Assembly (NCBI RefSeq): GCF_000378305.1
Contig: NZ_KB899538.1
Span: forward strand, 372,001-436,000
Source of the DNA: Thioalkalivibrio sp. ALJ12
GTDB taxonomy: Bacteria; Pseudomonadota; Gammaproteobacteria; Ectothiorhodospirales; Ectothiorhodospiraceae
Reading direction: 5' to 3'
Length of the DNA stretch: 64,000 nucleotides
In this document: one piece after another, positions 45,109 through 54,840 of the stretch
How the letters are laid out: each line of letters opens with the position of its first letter
How positions within the stretch are numbered: position 1 is the stretch's first letter
The notes under the pieces: generated by a model
The model's database searches: none
Seen by the model: the letters and a program-made list of their open reading frames with translations, nothing else
Told to the model about the DNA's origin: nothing
Translations under genes and position numbers: made by a program

Positions 45109-46236
45109 ATGGAACGCTTTGTCAGTACCGCCGCCAGCGGCAATGATCCGCGCACCCTCGCCGCCGAACTGATCCAGGGGCTGGGCACGCTGCCGCCCCG
45201 GGATCCGGAGACCGTGCGCGTGGGCTTTATCTACGTGTCGGATGCGCTGAGCCGCAATGTTCGCCTGGTCATGGACACGCTGCGCAAGGCACTAGGGGTG
45301 GACCATTTCGTCGGCGGCATGGGCATGGCCGTGATCGGGCCAGAACGGGAATTCTACGAAGACCCGGCGATTACCCTGATGATCGGCGACCTGCCGACCG
45401 GTTCCGCGCGCGTGATTCAGCGTCCGGTCCACAGCCTGGACGAGCTGAAGCAGGCCCTGGACGGTTTCCTCGACCCCGCCACCCCGGGCCGGTTGCTGCT
45501 GAACGCCGATCCACGCACGGAGGGTGTCGAGGCCGTGCTGACCGAGATCGGCGACCAGACCGCCTGGTTCGCCACCGGCGGCATACACTCCGGCGAGAAT
45601 GGGGCCGGGCAGATCGCCGATGGCGTGGTCGCCTCGGGCATCACCGGGCTCGCGCTGCGCGACGATGTCGCGATCGCCGCACGCCACAGCCAGGGCTGCA
45701 CCCCGCTGCCCGGCCAGCACGAGCTGACCGAGACCTGGCGCAACATCATCGTGCAGCTGGATGGTCAGCGAGCACTGCCGGCATTCAAGGGCATCATCGG
45801 CGACGTCCTGTCGCGCGACCTGGAGCGGGCGCTGGGCTACATCCTGGTCGGCTTCCCGATCGCCGGCTCGGACACCGGCGACTACCGGGTCCGCAATATC
45901 ATCGGCGTGGACCTCGATCAGCAGGTGCTCGCGGTCGGCGAACTACTGGAGCCCGGGCAGAAGATCCTGTTCGTACGCCGCGACGGCCAGGCCGCTCGCG
46001 ACGACCTCGAGCGCATGCTGGAGCAGATTCGCGCCCAGGCCCCGAACGGGATCCGCGGGGCGATCTATGTATCCTGCATCGGACGCGGGCGCCACCAGTT
46101 CGGCCAGGAGGGCGCGGAACTGGCAATCGTGCAGCAGGGTCTGGGGGATGTACCCCTGATCGGCTTTTTCGCCAATGGCGAGATCTTCGCCAACCGCCTG
46201 TACGGCTACACCGGGGTCCTTACCCTATTCACCTGA
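45109..46236 (+). CDS. FIST-domain sensory protein
   Basis: A protein of 375 residues. The N-terminal FIST region has VRVGFIYVSDALSRNV, GGMGMAVIG and a GIHSGENGAGQIADG segment; the C-terminal FIST_C region has YILVGFPIAGSDTGDYRVRN and AIYVSCIGRG ... PLIGFFANGEI. FIST proteins are stand-alone or fused ligand-binding signalling modules, thought to bind small molecules such as amino acids. The start is placed at ATG 45109; TTG 45106 is possible. A MITE lies directly upstream, so the promoter may be within or altered by it. It is followed by an aldo/keto reductase gene. Confidence 0.88.
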   Translation: MERFVSTAASGNDPRTLAAELIQGLGTLPPRDPETVRVGFIYVSDALSRNVRLVMDTLRKALGVDHFVGGMGMAVIGPEREFYEDPAITLMIGDLPTGSARVIQRPVHSLDELKQALDGFLDPATPGRLLLNADPRTEGVEAVLTEIGDQTAWFATGGIHSGENGAGQIADGVVASGITGLALRDDVAIAARHSQGCTPLPGQHELTETWRNIIVQLDGQRALPAFKGIIGDVLSRDLERALGYILVGFPIAGSDTGDYRVRNIIGVDLDQQVLAVGELLEPGQKILFVRRDGQAARDDLERMLEQIRAQAPNGIRGAIYVSCIGRGRHQFGQEGAELAIVQQGLGDVPLIGFFANGEIFANRLYGYTGVLTLFT

Positions 46237-46250
46237 ACCAAGGGACTGGC

Positions 46251-47285
46251 ATGCAATACCGCAAACTGGGACGCACCGATATCGAGGTCAGCCTGATCGG
46301 CCTGGGCACCATGACCTGGGGCGAGCAGAACACCGAGGCCGAGGCACACGAGCAGCTGGACTACGCGCTCGACCAGGGCGTGAACCTGATCGATGCGGCC
46401 GAGATGTACCCGGTCCCGCCGCGCGAGGAGACTCAGGGGCTGACCGAGACCTACATCGGCAACTGGCTGGCGAAGCGCGGCAACCGCGACCGCGTGGTGC
46501 TGGCCAGCAAGGTCGCCGGCCCCGGGATGATCGACTACCTCCGCGGTGGCCCGCAGCTGAACCGCGAACACATCGAGCAGGCCCTGAACGACAGCCTCCG
46601 GCGCCTGCAGACCGACTACCTGGACCTCTACCAGGTCCACTGGCCGGCGCGCGCCACCAACTTCTTTGGCCAGCTCGGCTACGTTCACAAGCCGGACGAG
46701 AGCGCGACCTCGATCGAAGAGACCGCGGCGGCGCTGAAGGCCGTGGTCGAGAGCGGCCGCGTGCGCGCCATCGGCATCTCCAACGAGACCCCGTGGGGGT
46801 TCATGGAGTGGATACGCGCCCATGACCGCGGCCTGTCCGAGCGCATCGTCTCCATCCAGAACCCCTACAACCTGCTCAACCGCAGCTTCGAGGCGGGGCT
46901 GGCGGAGATGGCCATCCGCGAGGACGCCGGCCTGCTGGCCTATTCGCCGCTGGCCTTCGGCATGCTCTCCGGCAAGTACCTGGACGGGGCAAAGCCCGCG
47001 GGGGCGCGCCTGACGCTGTTCGAGCGCTTCCAGCGCTACAGCAACGAATCCGGCCTGGCCGCGACCGCGGAGTACGCGCGCCTGGCCCGCGAACACGGCC
47101 TGACCCCGTCACAGCTGGCGCTGGCCTTCATCAACCAGCAGCCCTTCGTGACCAGCAACCTGATCGGGGCAACCACGATGGAGCAGCTGCGCGAGAACAT
47201 CGCCACCGTCAACATCACCCTGTCCGATGCCGTGCTGGAGGCCATCGAGGCCATCCACGCCCGCTATACCTACCCCTGTCCGTAG
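46251..47285 (+). CDS. tas: Aldo/keto reductase, Tas type
   Basis: An NADPH-dependent oxidoreductase of 344 residues with a TIM-barrel fold. The catalytic tetrad is visible: Asp and Tyr in NLIDAAEMYPVPP, Lys in VVLASKVAGPG and His in LYQVHWPAR. The coenzyme segment near the C-terminus has TSNLIGATTMEQLREN. Length and the MQYRKLGRTDIEVS start match E. coli Tas. It lies 14 bases after the FIST gene and 11 before the TatD-type gene, so it may be part of an operon. Confidence 0.92.
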   Translation: MQYRKLGRTDIEVSLIGLGTMTWGEQNTEAEAHEQLDYALDQGVNLIDAAEMYPVPPREETQGLTETYIGNWLAKRGNRDRVVLASKVAGPGMIDYLRGGPQLNREHIEQALNDSLRRLQTDYLDLYQVHWPARATNFFGQLGYVHKPDESATSIEETAAALKAVVESGRVRAIGISNETPWGFMEWIRAHDRGLSERIVSIQNPYNLLNRSFEAGLAEMAIREDAGLLAYSPLAFGMLSGKYLDGAKPAGARLTLFERFQRYSNESGLAATAEYARLAREHGLTPSQLALAFINQQPFVTSNLIGATTMEQLRENIATVNITLSDAVLEAIEAIHARYTYPCP

Positions 47286-47296
47286 GACCACCGCCG

Positions 47297-48079
47297 GTGC
47301 ACCTGATCGATACGCATGTCCACCTGGACCTGGACGCGTTCGATCCGGATCGCCCGGCGGTGCTGGACCGCGCCCGCGCCGCCGGGGTTCAGGAACTCGT
47401 CCTGCCCGGCGTCACCCGCGCACGCTGGCCGGACCTCGACGCCTTGTTCCGCCAGCACGCGGGTCTGCATGTCGCCTACGGCCTGCACCCGATCTTTCTG
47501 CAGGCGCATGCGGACGCGGACCTTGACGCCCTGGAGGCCTGGCTGGATACGCACCCGGAGACCATCGCGGTCGGCGAGATCGGGCTCGATGGCTATCAAG
47601 AGGGGCTCGACTGGGACCGCCAGTGGCGCTTCTACACGCGGCAGCTGGCCATCGCGCGGGAGCGCGACCTGCCGGTGATCATCCACAGCCGGCGCGCGCT
47701 GGACGCAGTGCTGAAAGGCCTGCGCCAGCAGCCCGGCGTGACCGGGATCCTGCATGCCTTTATCGGCTCGCCGCAGCAGGCCCGACAAGCGGCGGATCTC
47801 GGCTGCTGTCTGGGCATCGGCGGGCCGGTGACCTACGAACGGGCGAAACGACTGCACCGCGTGGTGCGCGAGGCCCCGCTGGAGGCGCTGGTCGTGGAGA
47901 CCGATGCCCCGGACCAGCCACTGGCCGGGCACCAGGGCGAGCGCAACGAACCGATGATGACCGCCGAGGTGAACCGCCATCTGGCCCGCCTGCGGGACAT
48001 CGACCCGGCCGAGATGGCTATAATCACGTCACAAAATGCACGCCGGGTCCTCCGGCTCCCGAACGACCCGGATCCATGA
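47297..48079 (+). CDS. TatD-family metal-dependent hydrolase
   Basis: A protein of 260 residues with the TatD-type TIM barrel. Metal ligands are visible in LIDTHVHLDLDAF, in VGEIGLDGY, in LPVIIHSRRA, in ILHAFIGSP and in VVETDAPDQPL. Members act as DNases or phosphoesterases. The start is a GTG at 47297. The stop overlaps the tcdA start by four bases (ATGA). Confidence 0.93.
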   Translation: MHLIDTHVHLDLDAFDPDRPAVLDRARAAGVQELVLPGVTRARWPDLDALFRQHAGLHVAYGLHPIFLQAHADADLDALEAWLDTHPETIAVGEIGLDGYQEGLDWDRQWRFYTRQLAIARERDLPVIIHSRRALDAVLKGLRQQPGVTGILHAFIGSPQQARQAADLGCCLGIGGPVTYERAKRLHRVVREAPLEALVVETDAPDQPLAGHQGERNEPMMTAEVNRHLARLRDIDPAEMAIITSQNARRVLRLPNDPDP

Positions 48080-48807
48080 GCACGCCCCACAATCCCTACA
48101 GCGAACGCACCGACCTCCTGCTGGGTCCCGACGTCACCGCCGGCCTGCGCGACCGGCATGTATTCATCGCCGGGCTGGGCGGGGTCGGGAGTTTTGCCGC
48201 CGAGGCGATCGCACGCGCCGGGGTCGGACGCATGACGCTGGTGGATCACGATGTGGTCGCCGCCTCCAACCTGAACCGCCAGCTGGTCGCACTGCGCTCC
48301 ACCGTGGACCAGCCCAAGACCGCGGTGATGGAGGCACGCATCCGCGATATCGACCCGGAGATCGAACTGAACATCCAGCGCGAGTTCCTGCGTCCGGACA
48401 GCATTGCCGACCTGGTGCCGGAAGACGCCGACTTCGTGCTCGACGCAATCGACTCCATCGCCTGCAAGGCGGCGCTGGTCGCCGGGGCCCAGCGCCGCGG
48501 CCAGGCGGTGATCTCGAGCATGGGGGCCGGCGGGCGCATCGACCCCACGGCCGTACGGGTCGGCCCGCTGGAGTCCACCCGCGTCTGCCCGCTGGCGCGG
48601 CAGATGCGCAAGAACCTGCGCCGCATGGACGCGCGGCTCGACTACCCCGTGGTGTTCTCGATCGAGCAGCCGCGCAAGGGCACCGAACACCGGCCGGTCG
48701 AGGGCGGCCGGCCACGCTCGGTCAACGGCACGATCTCCTACCTGCCCGCGATCTTCGGCCTGACCGCCGCCGGCCACGTGATCCAGACCCTGATCGCCCG
48801 CGCCTGA
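48076..48807 (+). CDS. tcdA: tRNA threonylcarbamoyladenosine dehydratase
   Basis: An E1-like ThiF-fold enzyme of 243 residues that cyclises t6A37 of tRNA using ATP. The nucleotide-binding motif is IAGLGGVGSFAAEAIARAG, then TLVDHDVVAASNLNRQ, and the DAIDSIACKAAL and SMGAGGRIDPTAVRV segments follow. It lacks the last 25 or so residues of E. coli TcdA. It is translationally coupled to the TatD-type gene. Confidence 0.93.
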   Translation: MSTPHNPYSERTDLLLGPDVTAGLRDRHVFIAGLGGVGSFAAEAIARAGVGRMTLVDHDVVAASNLNRQLVALRSTVDQPKTAVMEARIRDIDPEIELNIQREFLRPDSIADLVPEDADFVLDAIDSIACKAALVAGAQRRGQAVISSMGAGGRIDPTAVRVGPLESTRVCPLARQMRKNLRRMDARLDYPVVFSIEQPRKGTEHRPVEGGRPRSVNGTISYLPAIFGLTAAGHVIQTLIARA

Positions 48808-48819
48808 CTCGCCCAGCCC

Positions 48820-48852
48820 CGTCATTGCGAGGCGCAAAGCGCCGCGGCAATC
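48820..48852 (+). repeat. REP-like palindromic repeat
   Basis: CGTCATTGCGAGGCGC-aaa-GCGCCGCGGCAATC forms an imperfect hairpin. Elements of the form GTCATTGCGAG ... GCGGCAATC are common dispersed repeats in many proteobacterial genomes. It lies between the converging tcdA and the MBL-like gene and may help separate or terminate their transcripts. Only this copy is in the window. Confidence 0.6.
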
Positions 48853-48878
48853 GCCGAGGAGCTCCCCCAGCGGTCCTG

Positions 48879-49520
48879 CTATTCGTCGAACACGGCCTCG
48901 ATGCGGGCCTGGATGTGCTGGTCGGCGTCGGGGCCGTACTGCGTGCCGGCCGGGTCGAAGCGGTCGCAGAAGGCGTAGGCGAACTTCAGGTCCTTCACGC
49001 CCAGGGCGCCGAACAGGCGCGCCTCGAAGGAATGATCGTCCGGCGTCTGGATCAGCGTGGGCCAGCCATCCGCCCCCGGCGCCAGCGCGGGCCCGAAGAA
49101 CACGACGCCCGGCAGGTTCTTCAGCCGCAGGGCACAGGTGCCCTCGGTCACCCCGGCCATCGGCAGGAAATCGATGGTGCGCGACAGGCGCTGCTTGCGG
49201 TTGAAGGCGATGTCGATCTCGCCGCCGGCCGCACGGATTGCCGGTGCCTCGGCCTCGAACGCCAGGGTCTCCAGCCCAGCCGCCCGCCAGGCATCCAGGT
49301 CCTGCGCGCCATGGCGACTGGGCAAAAACAGGTAGGCGGGCTTTGTGATCGCCCGAATCGCCTCCAGCAGGGATTCGGAATACGCCGGGGCGTTGACCAG
49401 CACGCCCCCCAGCTCGCGGTCGTCGATCAGCCAGACGGTCGGGTCCGAGGCGCCCACGCGGTAGATGCTGCGGTCACGCAATTCGACCAGCGGGGCACTG
49501 ATCAGCGGTTCACTGCCCAT
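48879..49520 (-). CDS. Degenerate MBL-fold-like protein of unknown function
   Basis: A protein of 213 residues. The order of elements resembles metallo-beta-lactamase fold proteins: SIYRVGASDPTVWLIDD, GVLVNAPAYSESLLEAI, YLFLPSRHGAQDLDAWRAA and GVVFFGPALAPGADGW. The HxHxDH zinc motif is missing; SRHGAQDLDA stands where it would be. So it may be non-catalytic or may belong to another fold. It overlaps plsC by 11 bases at its start and is therefore probably co-translated with it. Confidence 0.7.
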   Translation of the reverse strand: MGSEPLISAPLVELRDRSIYRVGASDPTVWLIDDRELGGVLVNAPAYSESLLEAIRAITKPAYLFLPSRHGAQDLDAWRAAGLETLAFEAEAPAIRAAGGEIDIAFNRKQRLSRTIDFLPMAGVTEGTCALRLKNLPGVVFFGPALAPGADGWPTLIQTPDDHSFEARLFGALGVKDLKFAYAFCDRFDPAGTQYGPDADQHIQARIEAVFDE

Positions 49521-50265
49521 GCGGCTCCTCCGACGGCGATTTCGCGGGACGCGGCTCGATCTCGGCCATGGTGGTCTCGATCCATTCTTCGGCTTCGCTT
49601 AGTACCTCGACGGGCTTGCGCCCGGCGGTCTCGACTGGCGGGCCGACCACCACCTCGATGGTGCCGGGGTAGCGCCGGAGGCCCTTTTTCGGCCAGAAGC
49701 TCCCGCTGTTCAGCGCCACCGGCAGCACCGGGTATCCGGTGCGTGCCGCCAGTATTGCGCCGCCCTGGCGGTAGCGCCCGTGCTCGCCCGGTGCCACGCG
49801 CGTCCCCTCGGGAAAGACGATCACCCAGCGGCCCTGGTCCAGGCGCTGCTGACCCTCCGCGACCAGGTTCTCCAGCGCCTGACGCCCGGCCTCGCGGTCG
49901 ATCGGGACCGGGTCCAGCATGGACAGGGTCCAGCCGAACAGGGGGATGCGCATCAGCTCGCGCTTGAGCACCCAGGTCTGCATCGGAAAGATCGCCACAT
50001 AGGCGACCGTCTCCCACGCGGACTGGTGCTTGGAGAGCACCACATGCGGCCGCGAGGGGTCGATGTGCTCGGCACCGCGCACCCGGTAGTCCAGCCCGCA
50101 GGTGATGCGCAGCCACCAGACGTTGAAGCGCCCCCACTGGGTCAGGACGCGATAGCGCGCCGGGCGCGTAAGCGGCCAGATCAGCGGCGGGACCAGCAGG
50201 CCGAACACCAGCGTGGAGCCGATAAACCCCAGTTGGAACAGGAGGCCACGGATCAGGGGGAGCAT
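49510..50265 (-). CDS. plsC: 1-acyl-sn-glycerol-3-phosphate acyltransferase
   Basis: A membrane-associated protein of 251 residues that makes phosphatidic acid from lysophosphatidic acid. An N-terminal transmembrane helix (FIGSTLVFGLLVPPLIWPL) is followed by the catalytic motif VLSKHQSAWET (the HX4E variant of HX4D), the RELMRIPLFGW block, and VIVFPEGTRVAPGE. It is encoded 9 bases after glyS and overlaps the MBL-like gene. In many gammaproteobacteria gmhB lies between glyS and plsC; here it is absent. Confidence 0.92.
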   Translation of the reverse strand: MLPLIRGLLFQLGFIGSTLVFGLLVPPLIWPLTRPARYRVLTQWGRFNVWWLRITCGLDYRVRGAEHIDPSRPHVVLSKHQSAWETVAYVAIFPMQTWVLKRELMRIPLFGWTLSMLDPVPIDREAGRQALENLVAEGQQRLDQGRWVIVFPEGTRVAPGEHGRYRQGGAILAARTGYPVLPVALNSGSFWPKKGLRRYPGTIEVVVGPPVETAGRKPVEVLSEAEEWIETTMAEIEPRPAKSPSEEPHGQ

Positions 50266-50274
50266 GCGGCGGCG

Positions 50275-52356
50275 CTATCCCGTGGCCAGGCGGCCGATGT
50301 CGGCCACGGTCTCGAACGCGCGGCGCAGTTCGCGCAGCAGCGCCAGGCGGTTGCGCCGCTCGGCGGCATCCTCGGCCATCACCATCACCTGGTCGAAGAA
50401 GGTATCGACACGATCACGCAGGCCCGCCAGCTCGCCCAGTGCGTGCAGGTAGTCGCCATCGGCCACCGCCTGCTCGACGCCGGGACGCACCGCCTGCAGA
50501 CCCTGGTAGAGCTGGCGCTCCTCGTCCAGCGCCAGGGCCTCGGGGTCGAGGTCGGCCTCGGCCTCCTCGCCGGCCTTGCGCAGCAGGTTGTGGATGCGCT
50601 TGTTCGCCGCGGCCAGGGCCTCGGCCTCCGGGCGCTCGCGGAACAGGCTGACCGCGCGCACGCGGCGGACGAAGTCCAGCGGGGTATCGGGCACGACCGC
50701 GGCCACCGCCTCGATGGTCTCGTGCGCCTGGCCCTGCTCCAGCAGGTAGCCGCGCAGGCGCTCCAGGATGTACTCGCGCACCGGTTCCACCGCCTGGTCG
50801 GCCTCCGGCACCCGTTCGCGGATCGGCTCGGCCGCGGCTTGCAGCAGCGGGGTCAGGGCCAGCGGCAGTTCGCGCTCGACCAGGATGCGCACCAGCCCCA
50901 GCGCGGCGCGGCGCAGGGCGAACGGGTCCTTGGTACCGGTGGGCTGCTTGCCGATCGCGAAGATCCCGACCAGCGTATCCAGCCGATCCGCCAGCGCCAG
51001 TGCCTGGGCCAGCGGGACATCCGGCAGCTCGGAGCCGGACTGGCGCGGCCAGTAGTGCTGTTCGATCGCGGCCGCGACCGCTTCGTCCTCGCGGTCGTGC
51101 AGGGCGTAGTAGCGGCCCATCGTGCCCTGCAGCTCGGTGAACTCGAACACCATCTGAGTCACGAGATCGCACTTGGCCAGGCGCGCGGCGCGCGCGGCCA
51201 GCCCGGCATCCAGCCCCATCAGGCCGGCCAGGCGCTGCATCAGGGCCTCCAGACGCACGGACTTGTCGCGCAGCGTGCCCAAGCGCTTCTCGAATACCAC
51301 CGAGTCCAGCGCGTCCAGCCGCTCCTCCAGGCGCTTCTTGCGGTCCTGCTGCCAGAAGAATTCGGCATCGGCGAAGCGCGGGCGCAGGACGCGCTCGTTG
51401 CCGTCGCGCACCGCGTGCGGGTCGCGCGACTCGATGTTGCTGATCACGATGAAGTGCGGCTGCATGCGCCCGGCCTCGTCGACCACCGGGAAGTATTTCT
51501 GGTTGTCCTGCATGGTAGAGATCAGCGCCTCCTGCGGGACATCCAGGAAACGCGGATCGAAACCGCCGGTCAGGGCCACCGGCCACTCCACCAGCGCGGT
51601 CACCTCGTCCAGCAGGTCGGCATCGACCAGTGCGCGCCCGCCCAGGGCCTTGGCCTGCTCGTGCACCTGCGCCAGGATGTTCTCGCGCCGCGCCTCGAAC
51701 GACGGCTCGACAAAGCCAGGGCTGCGCAGCCGCTCGGCGTAGTCGTTGCCGCGCTTCAGCTCCAGCGCACCGGGCTGGTGGAAGCGGTGACCATGCGTGG
51801 CCCGCCCGGCGGTCTGCTCCAGCACCGTCATCTCCAGCACCTCGGTCCCGTGCAGGACGACCAGCCAGTGCGCGGGGCGCACGAACTCGGTGCGGCTGCT
51901 GCCCCAGCGCATGCGCTTGGGCGTGGGCAGGGCCTCCAGCGCGGCCTCCAACATCTCCGGCAGCAGCTCGCCGAGGGCGCGGCCCGGCTGCATCTGGCGG
52001 AAGACCAGGTATTCGCCCTTGTCGGTGGTCTCGCGTTCCAGGCGCTCGACCTCCACTCCGCAGGAGCGGGCAAAGCCCAGCACCGCCTTGGTCGGCTCGC
52101 CGGCGGCGTCGAAGGCGGCGGCCACGGCCGGGCCGCGGCGCTCCTGGAGCTGGTCGGGCTGGCGCGCGGGCACATCGGGGAACAGCACGGCCAGCCGCCG
52201 CGGGGTGGCGAAGGCCTCGGGCGCGCCCGGTTCCAGCCCGGCCTCGCGCAGGCGGGTGGCCAGGCCCTGGGCCAGGGCGTCACGCAGGCGGGGCAGGGCG
52301 GTGGGGGGCAGCTCCTCGGTGCCCAGTTCGATCAGGAGTTCGCGGGCTTCAGCCAT
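50275..52356 (-). CDS. glyS: Glycyl-tRNA synthetase beta subunit
   Basis: A protein of 693 residues, close to the E. coli subunit. The N-terminal segment is LLIELGTEELPPTALPRLRDAL, and family blocks include GRATHGHRFH, ALVEWPVALTGGFDPRFLDVP, QDNQKYFPV and NERVLRPRFADAEFFW. The C-terminal anticodon-binding region has KDPFALRRAALGLVRILVE. It forms the alpha2-beta2 enzyme with GlyQ and lies 60 bases downstream of it. Confidence 0.97.
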   Translation of the reverse strand: MAEARELLIELGTEELPPTALPRLRDALAQGLATRLREAGLEPGAPEAFATPRRLAVLFPDVPARQPDQLQERRGPAVAAAFDAAGEPTKAVLGFARSCGVEVERLERETTDKGEYLVFRQMQPGRALGELLPEMLEAALEALPTPKRMRWGSSRTEFVRPAHWLVVLHGTEVLEMTVLEQTAGRATHGHRFHQPGALELKRGNDYAERLRSPGFVEPSFEARRENILAQVHEQAKALGGRALVDADLLDEVTALVEWPVALTGGFDPRFLDVPQEALISTMQDNQKYFPVVDEAGRMQPHFIVISNIESRDPHAVRDGNERVLRPRFADAEFFWQQDRKKRLEERLDALDSVVFEKRLGTLRDKSVRLEALMQRLAGLMGLDAGLAARAARLAKCDLVTQMVFEFTELQGTMGRYYALHDREDEAVAAAIEQHYWPRQSGSELPDVPLAQALALADRLDTLVGIFAIGKQPTGTKDPFALRRAALGLVRILVERELPLALTPLLQAAAEPIRERVPEADQAVEPVREYILERLRGYLLEQGQAHETIEAVAAVVPDTPLDFVRRVRAVSLFRERPEAEALAAANKRIHNLLRKAGEEAEADLDPEALALDEERQLYQGLQAVRPGVEQAVADGDYLHALGELAGLRDRVDTFFDQVMVMAEDAAERRNRLALLRELRRAFETVADIGRLATG

Positions 52357-52416
52357 GTCGGGTCCAGTTCGGGTCCATCAGGGCCGCGCGGTCGGGCGCA
52401 CGGTCCGGAAAAGGGT

Positions 52417-53361
52417 TCAGGCGGCGTCGGGCTTGTTCGCGTCGTCGTCGGCGCATAGCGGGAAGCCCAGGGCCTCGCGCGACTCGTAGTACTTCTGGGC
52501 GACGTTTCGCGACAGCTCGCGCACGCGCAGGATGTAGCGCTGGCGCTCGGTGACCGAGATCGCGCCGCGGGCATCCAGCAGGTTGAAGCTGTGGGAGGCG
52601 CGCAGCATCTGCTCGTAGGCCGGCAGCGGCAGGCCCAGCTCGATCATGCGGTCGCTCTCGTTTGCGTGCTGGTCGAAGGCGGCGAACAGGGCATCGCGAT
52701 CGGCATGCTCGAAGTTGTAGGTGGACTGCTCCACCTCGTTCTGGTGATAGACGTCGCCATAGGTCACCGGGCGGCCGTCGGGCCCGACGGTCCAGACCAG
52801 ATCGAATACGCTCTCCACCCCCTGCAGGTACATCGCCAGGCGTTCCAGCCCGTAGGTGATCTCGCCGGAGACCGGGTGGCAGTCCAGCCCGCCGACCTGC
52901 TGGAAGTAGGTGAACTGGGTGACCTCCATGCCGTTCAGCCAGACCTCCCAGCCCAGGCCCCAGGCGCCGAGGGTCGGGGACTCCCAGTTGTCCTCGACGA
53001 AGCGCACATCATGGGTGAGCGTGTCGAAGCCCAGGGCCTCCAGGGAGCCCAGGTAGAGATCCTGGATGTCCGGCGGCGACGGCTTCAGCAACACCTGGAA
53101 CTGGTAGTAGTGCTGCAGGCGGTTGGGGTTGTCGCCATAGCGACCGTCGGTGGGACGGCGGCTGGGCTGCACATAGGCCGCGCGCCACGGCTCCGGCCCG
53201 ATCGAACGCAGGAAGGTCGCCGGATGGAAGGTACCGGCCCCCATCTCCATGTCGTAGGGCTGCAGGACCACGCAACCGTGGTCGTTCCAGTAGTCCTGCA
53301 ACCGGCGAATCAGGTCCTGGAAGGTGGGGCTGCTGCTGGACGGGGTGCGTTCGTGCGCCAT
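52417..53361 (-). CDS. glyQ: Glycyl-tRNA synthetase alpha subunit
   Basis: The catalytic subunit of the bacterial-type class II glycyl-tRNA synthetase, 314 residues. Family blocks are [80 protein letters not shown] and [20 protein letters not shown]. The start [10 protein letters not shown] at 53361 agrees with the family start FQDLI a few residues on. The operon order glyQ-glyS-plsC is conserved. Confidence 0.97.
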   Translation of the reverse strand: MAHERTPSSSSPTFQDLIRRLQDYWNDHGCVVLQPYDMEMGAGTFHPATFLRSIGPEPWRAAYVQPSRRPTDGRYGDNPNRLQHYYQFQVLLKPSPPDIQDLYLGSLEALGFDTLTHDVRFVEDNWESPTLGAWGLGWEVWLNGMEVTQFTYFQQVGGLDCHPVSGEITYGLERLAMYLQGVESVFDLVWTVGPDGRPVTYGDVYHQNEVEQSTYNFEHADRDALFAAFDQHANESDRMIELGLPLPAYEQMLRASHSFNLLDARGAISVTERQRYILRVRELSRNVAQKYYESREALGFPLCADDDANKPDAA

Positions 53362-53447
53362 GCGGGATCCCGGGTCAGGGCAAAGCGGACAGTATATCGG
53401 CCGGGCTCCGGCTGCGGCCACCGCTGAAGGCAGTGCAAGCGTCTTGC

Positions 53448-54722
53448 ATGTGGCGGAGGCACGCCCATACTGAGGGCCTGACCCTGTTCGGGAGGGATGT
53501 CCTGAGCGACCCCCGCGCCAACTCCGAGGCCACGATCTCGCCCGAAAACGGCCGGCGCTACCGTGCCACGCGCCGGGTAACGGTCGTGGGCGCGGTGGTG
53601 AATGCCTTTCTTGCCCTGGCACAGCTGCTGAGCGGATGGCTGCTGAACTCGCAGGCGCTGATCGCCGACGGCGTGCACACCCTGTCGGACCTGATCACCG
53701 ATGGTGTGGTGCTGTTCGCCGCTGGCAAGGCCGCGGCCTCGCCCGATCATGACCACCCCTACGGACACGGGCGTATCGAGACCCTGGCCACCGTAGTCGT
53801 CGGAGTGTTCCTCGCACTGGCCGGCCTCGGGATCGCCTGGGCCGCCGGACAGCGGCTGATGGATACCAACGCCGCGACCCCAGGGCCGGCCCCGGCCGCG
53901 CTCGCCTTTGCGGTGCTGACGCTGGTGGCCAAGGAGGGGCTCTATCAGTACACCCACCGTGTGGCGAAACGGATCGGCTCGCGGATGCTGGATGCGAACG
54001 CCTGGCATCACCGCACGGATGCGATCTCCTCGCTGTTCGTGCTGGTCGGGGTCGGGGCCGCGGTGGCGGGCTTCCCGTGGGCGGATGCCCTGGCGGCGCT
54101 GATCGTTGCCCTGTTCATCCTGCATATCGCCGGGCGCCTGATCGTGCGCAGCGCGGCCGAACTGATTGACACGGCACTGGATCCGGAGGAGGTCGCGCGC
54201 ATCCACCGCACGATCATGGAAGTGCCCGGGGTGAAGGATGCGCACATGCTGCGCACGCGGCGGCATGGGAGCGACGTGGTCGCCGATGTGCATATCCAGG
54301 TCGCCCCGATGATTTCGGTTTCCGAGGGACACCGGATTGCCGATGCGGTGTACGGGGCCGTCACCCAGCGCCACGAGCGGCTGCGCGATTTTACGGTCCA
54401 TGTGGACCCGGAAAACGACCAAGATCAGGCTCGAAGCTCGAACCTGCCCCTGCGTCCGGAGATCGCCGAAGCGGTGCGCGAGGCCTGGGCCGACACCCCG
54501 GAACTGGATCGCCTGGAGCAGCTTTCCATGCACTATCTGAACGGGCGCATCCACCTGACCCTGACGCTGCGCCTTGACGGGGCATGCACGCCCGCGGACC
54601 TGAACGCGCGGGGCGAGGGCCTGTCACAGTCGCTGCAGGGCCATCCGCGCCTGAAGGACCGGCTGGGTGAGGTGAAGATCCTCTATCGCCCATGCACCAC
54701 TGGCGTGCAACAAAAGACTTGA
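53448..54722 (+). CDS. Cation diffusion facilitator family transporter
   Basis: A divalent-metal/proton antiporter of about 424 residues. Six transmembrane helices start with [20 protein letters not shown]. Metal-site residues are in [17 protein letters not shown] (HxxxD) and [13 protein letters not shown] (HxxxD). The cytoplasmic C-terminal domain (about 215-300) has the dimerisation-zinc-like region [28 protein letters not shown] further C-terminal extension of about 110 residues resembles a second CDF-like cytoplasmic domain. The start is uncertain: 53448 ATG and 53433 GTG are in frame, and neither has a good ribosome site. Confidence 0.88.
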   Translation: MWRRHAHTEGLTLFGRDVLSDPRANSEATISPENGRRYRATRRVTVVGAVVNAFLALAQLLSGWLLNSQALIADGVHTLSDLITDGVVLFAAGKAAASPDHDHPYGHGRIETLATVVVGVFLALAGLGIAWAAGQRLMDTNAATPGPAPAALAFAVLTLVAKEGLYQYTHRVAKRIGSRMLDANAWHHRTDAISSLFVLVGVGAAVAGFPWADALAALIVALFILHIAGRLIVRSAAELIDTALDPEEVARIHRTIMEVPGVKDAHMLRTRRHGSDVVADVHIQVAPMISVSEGHRIADAVYGAVTQRHERLRDFTVHVDPENDQDQARSSNLPLRPEIAEAVREAWADTPELDRLEQLSMHYLNGRIHLTLTLRLDGACTPADLNARGEGLSQSLQGHPRLKDRLGEVKILYRPCTTGVQQKT

Positions 54723-54739
54723 TGCACTACTGTGGTGCC
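54723..54739 (+). promoter_or_regulatory. Probable NtrC-binding site upstream of glnA
   Basis: TGCACTACTGTGGTGCC matches the NtrC palindrome TGCACC-N5-GGTGCA at 10 of 12 fixed positions. It begins directly after the CDF stop codon and lies about 110 bases upstream of the predicted sigma-54 start site, an enhancer-like distance. Confidence 0.7.
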
Positions 54740-54823
54740 GATGGCGCACGGATATTGTGCAGCCCGCCGCGTGGTACGGGCCTGATGAGTCCTGAACGAC
54801 CGTCACAGGGCCAATCGATCGAA

Positions 54824-54840
54824 CTGGCATGATGCCTGCA
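54824..54840 (+). promoter_or_regulatory. Sigma-54 promoter of glnA
   Basis: CTGGCATGATGCCTGCA has GG and GC at -24 and -12 with the required ten bases between them and agrees with YTGGCACGRNNNTTGCW at nearly all fixed positions. Transcription would start near 54851, about 68 bases before the glnA ATG. Confidence 0.8.

Noticed and set aside
54740-54770. GGCGCACGGATATTGTGC as a sigma-54 promoter
   Set aside because: The GG and GC are not ten bases apart; the site at 54824-54840 fits far better.
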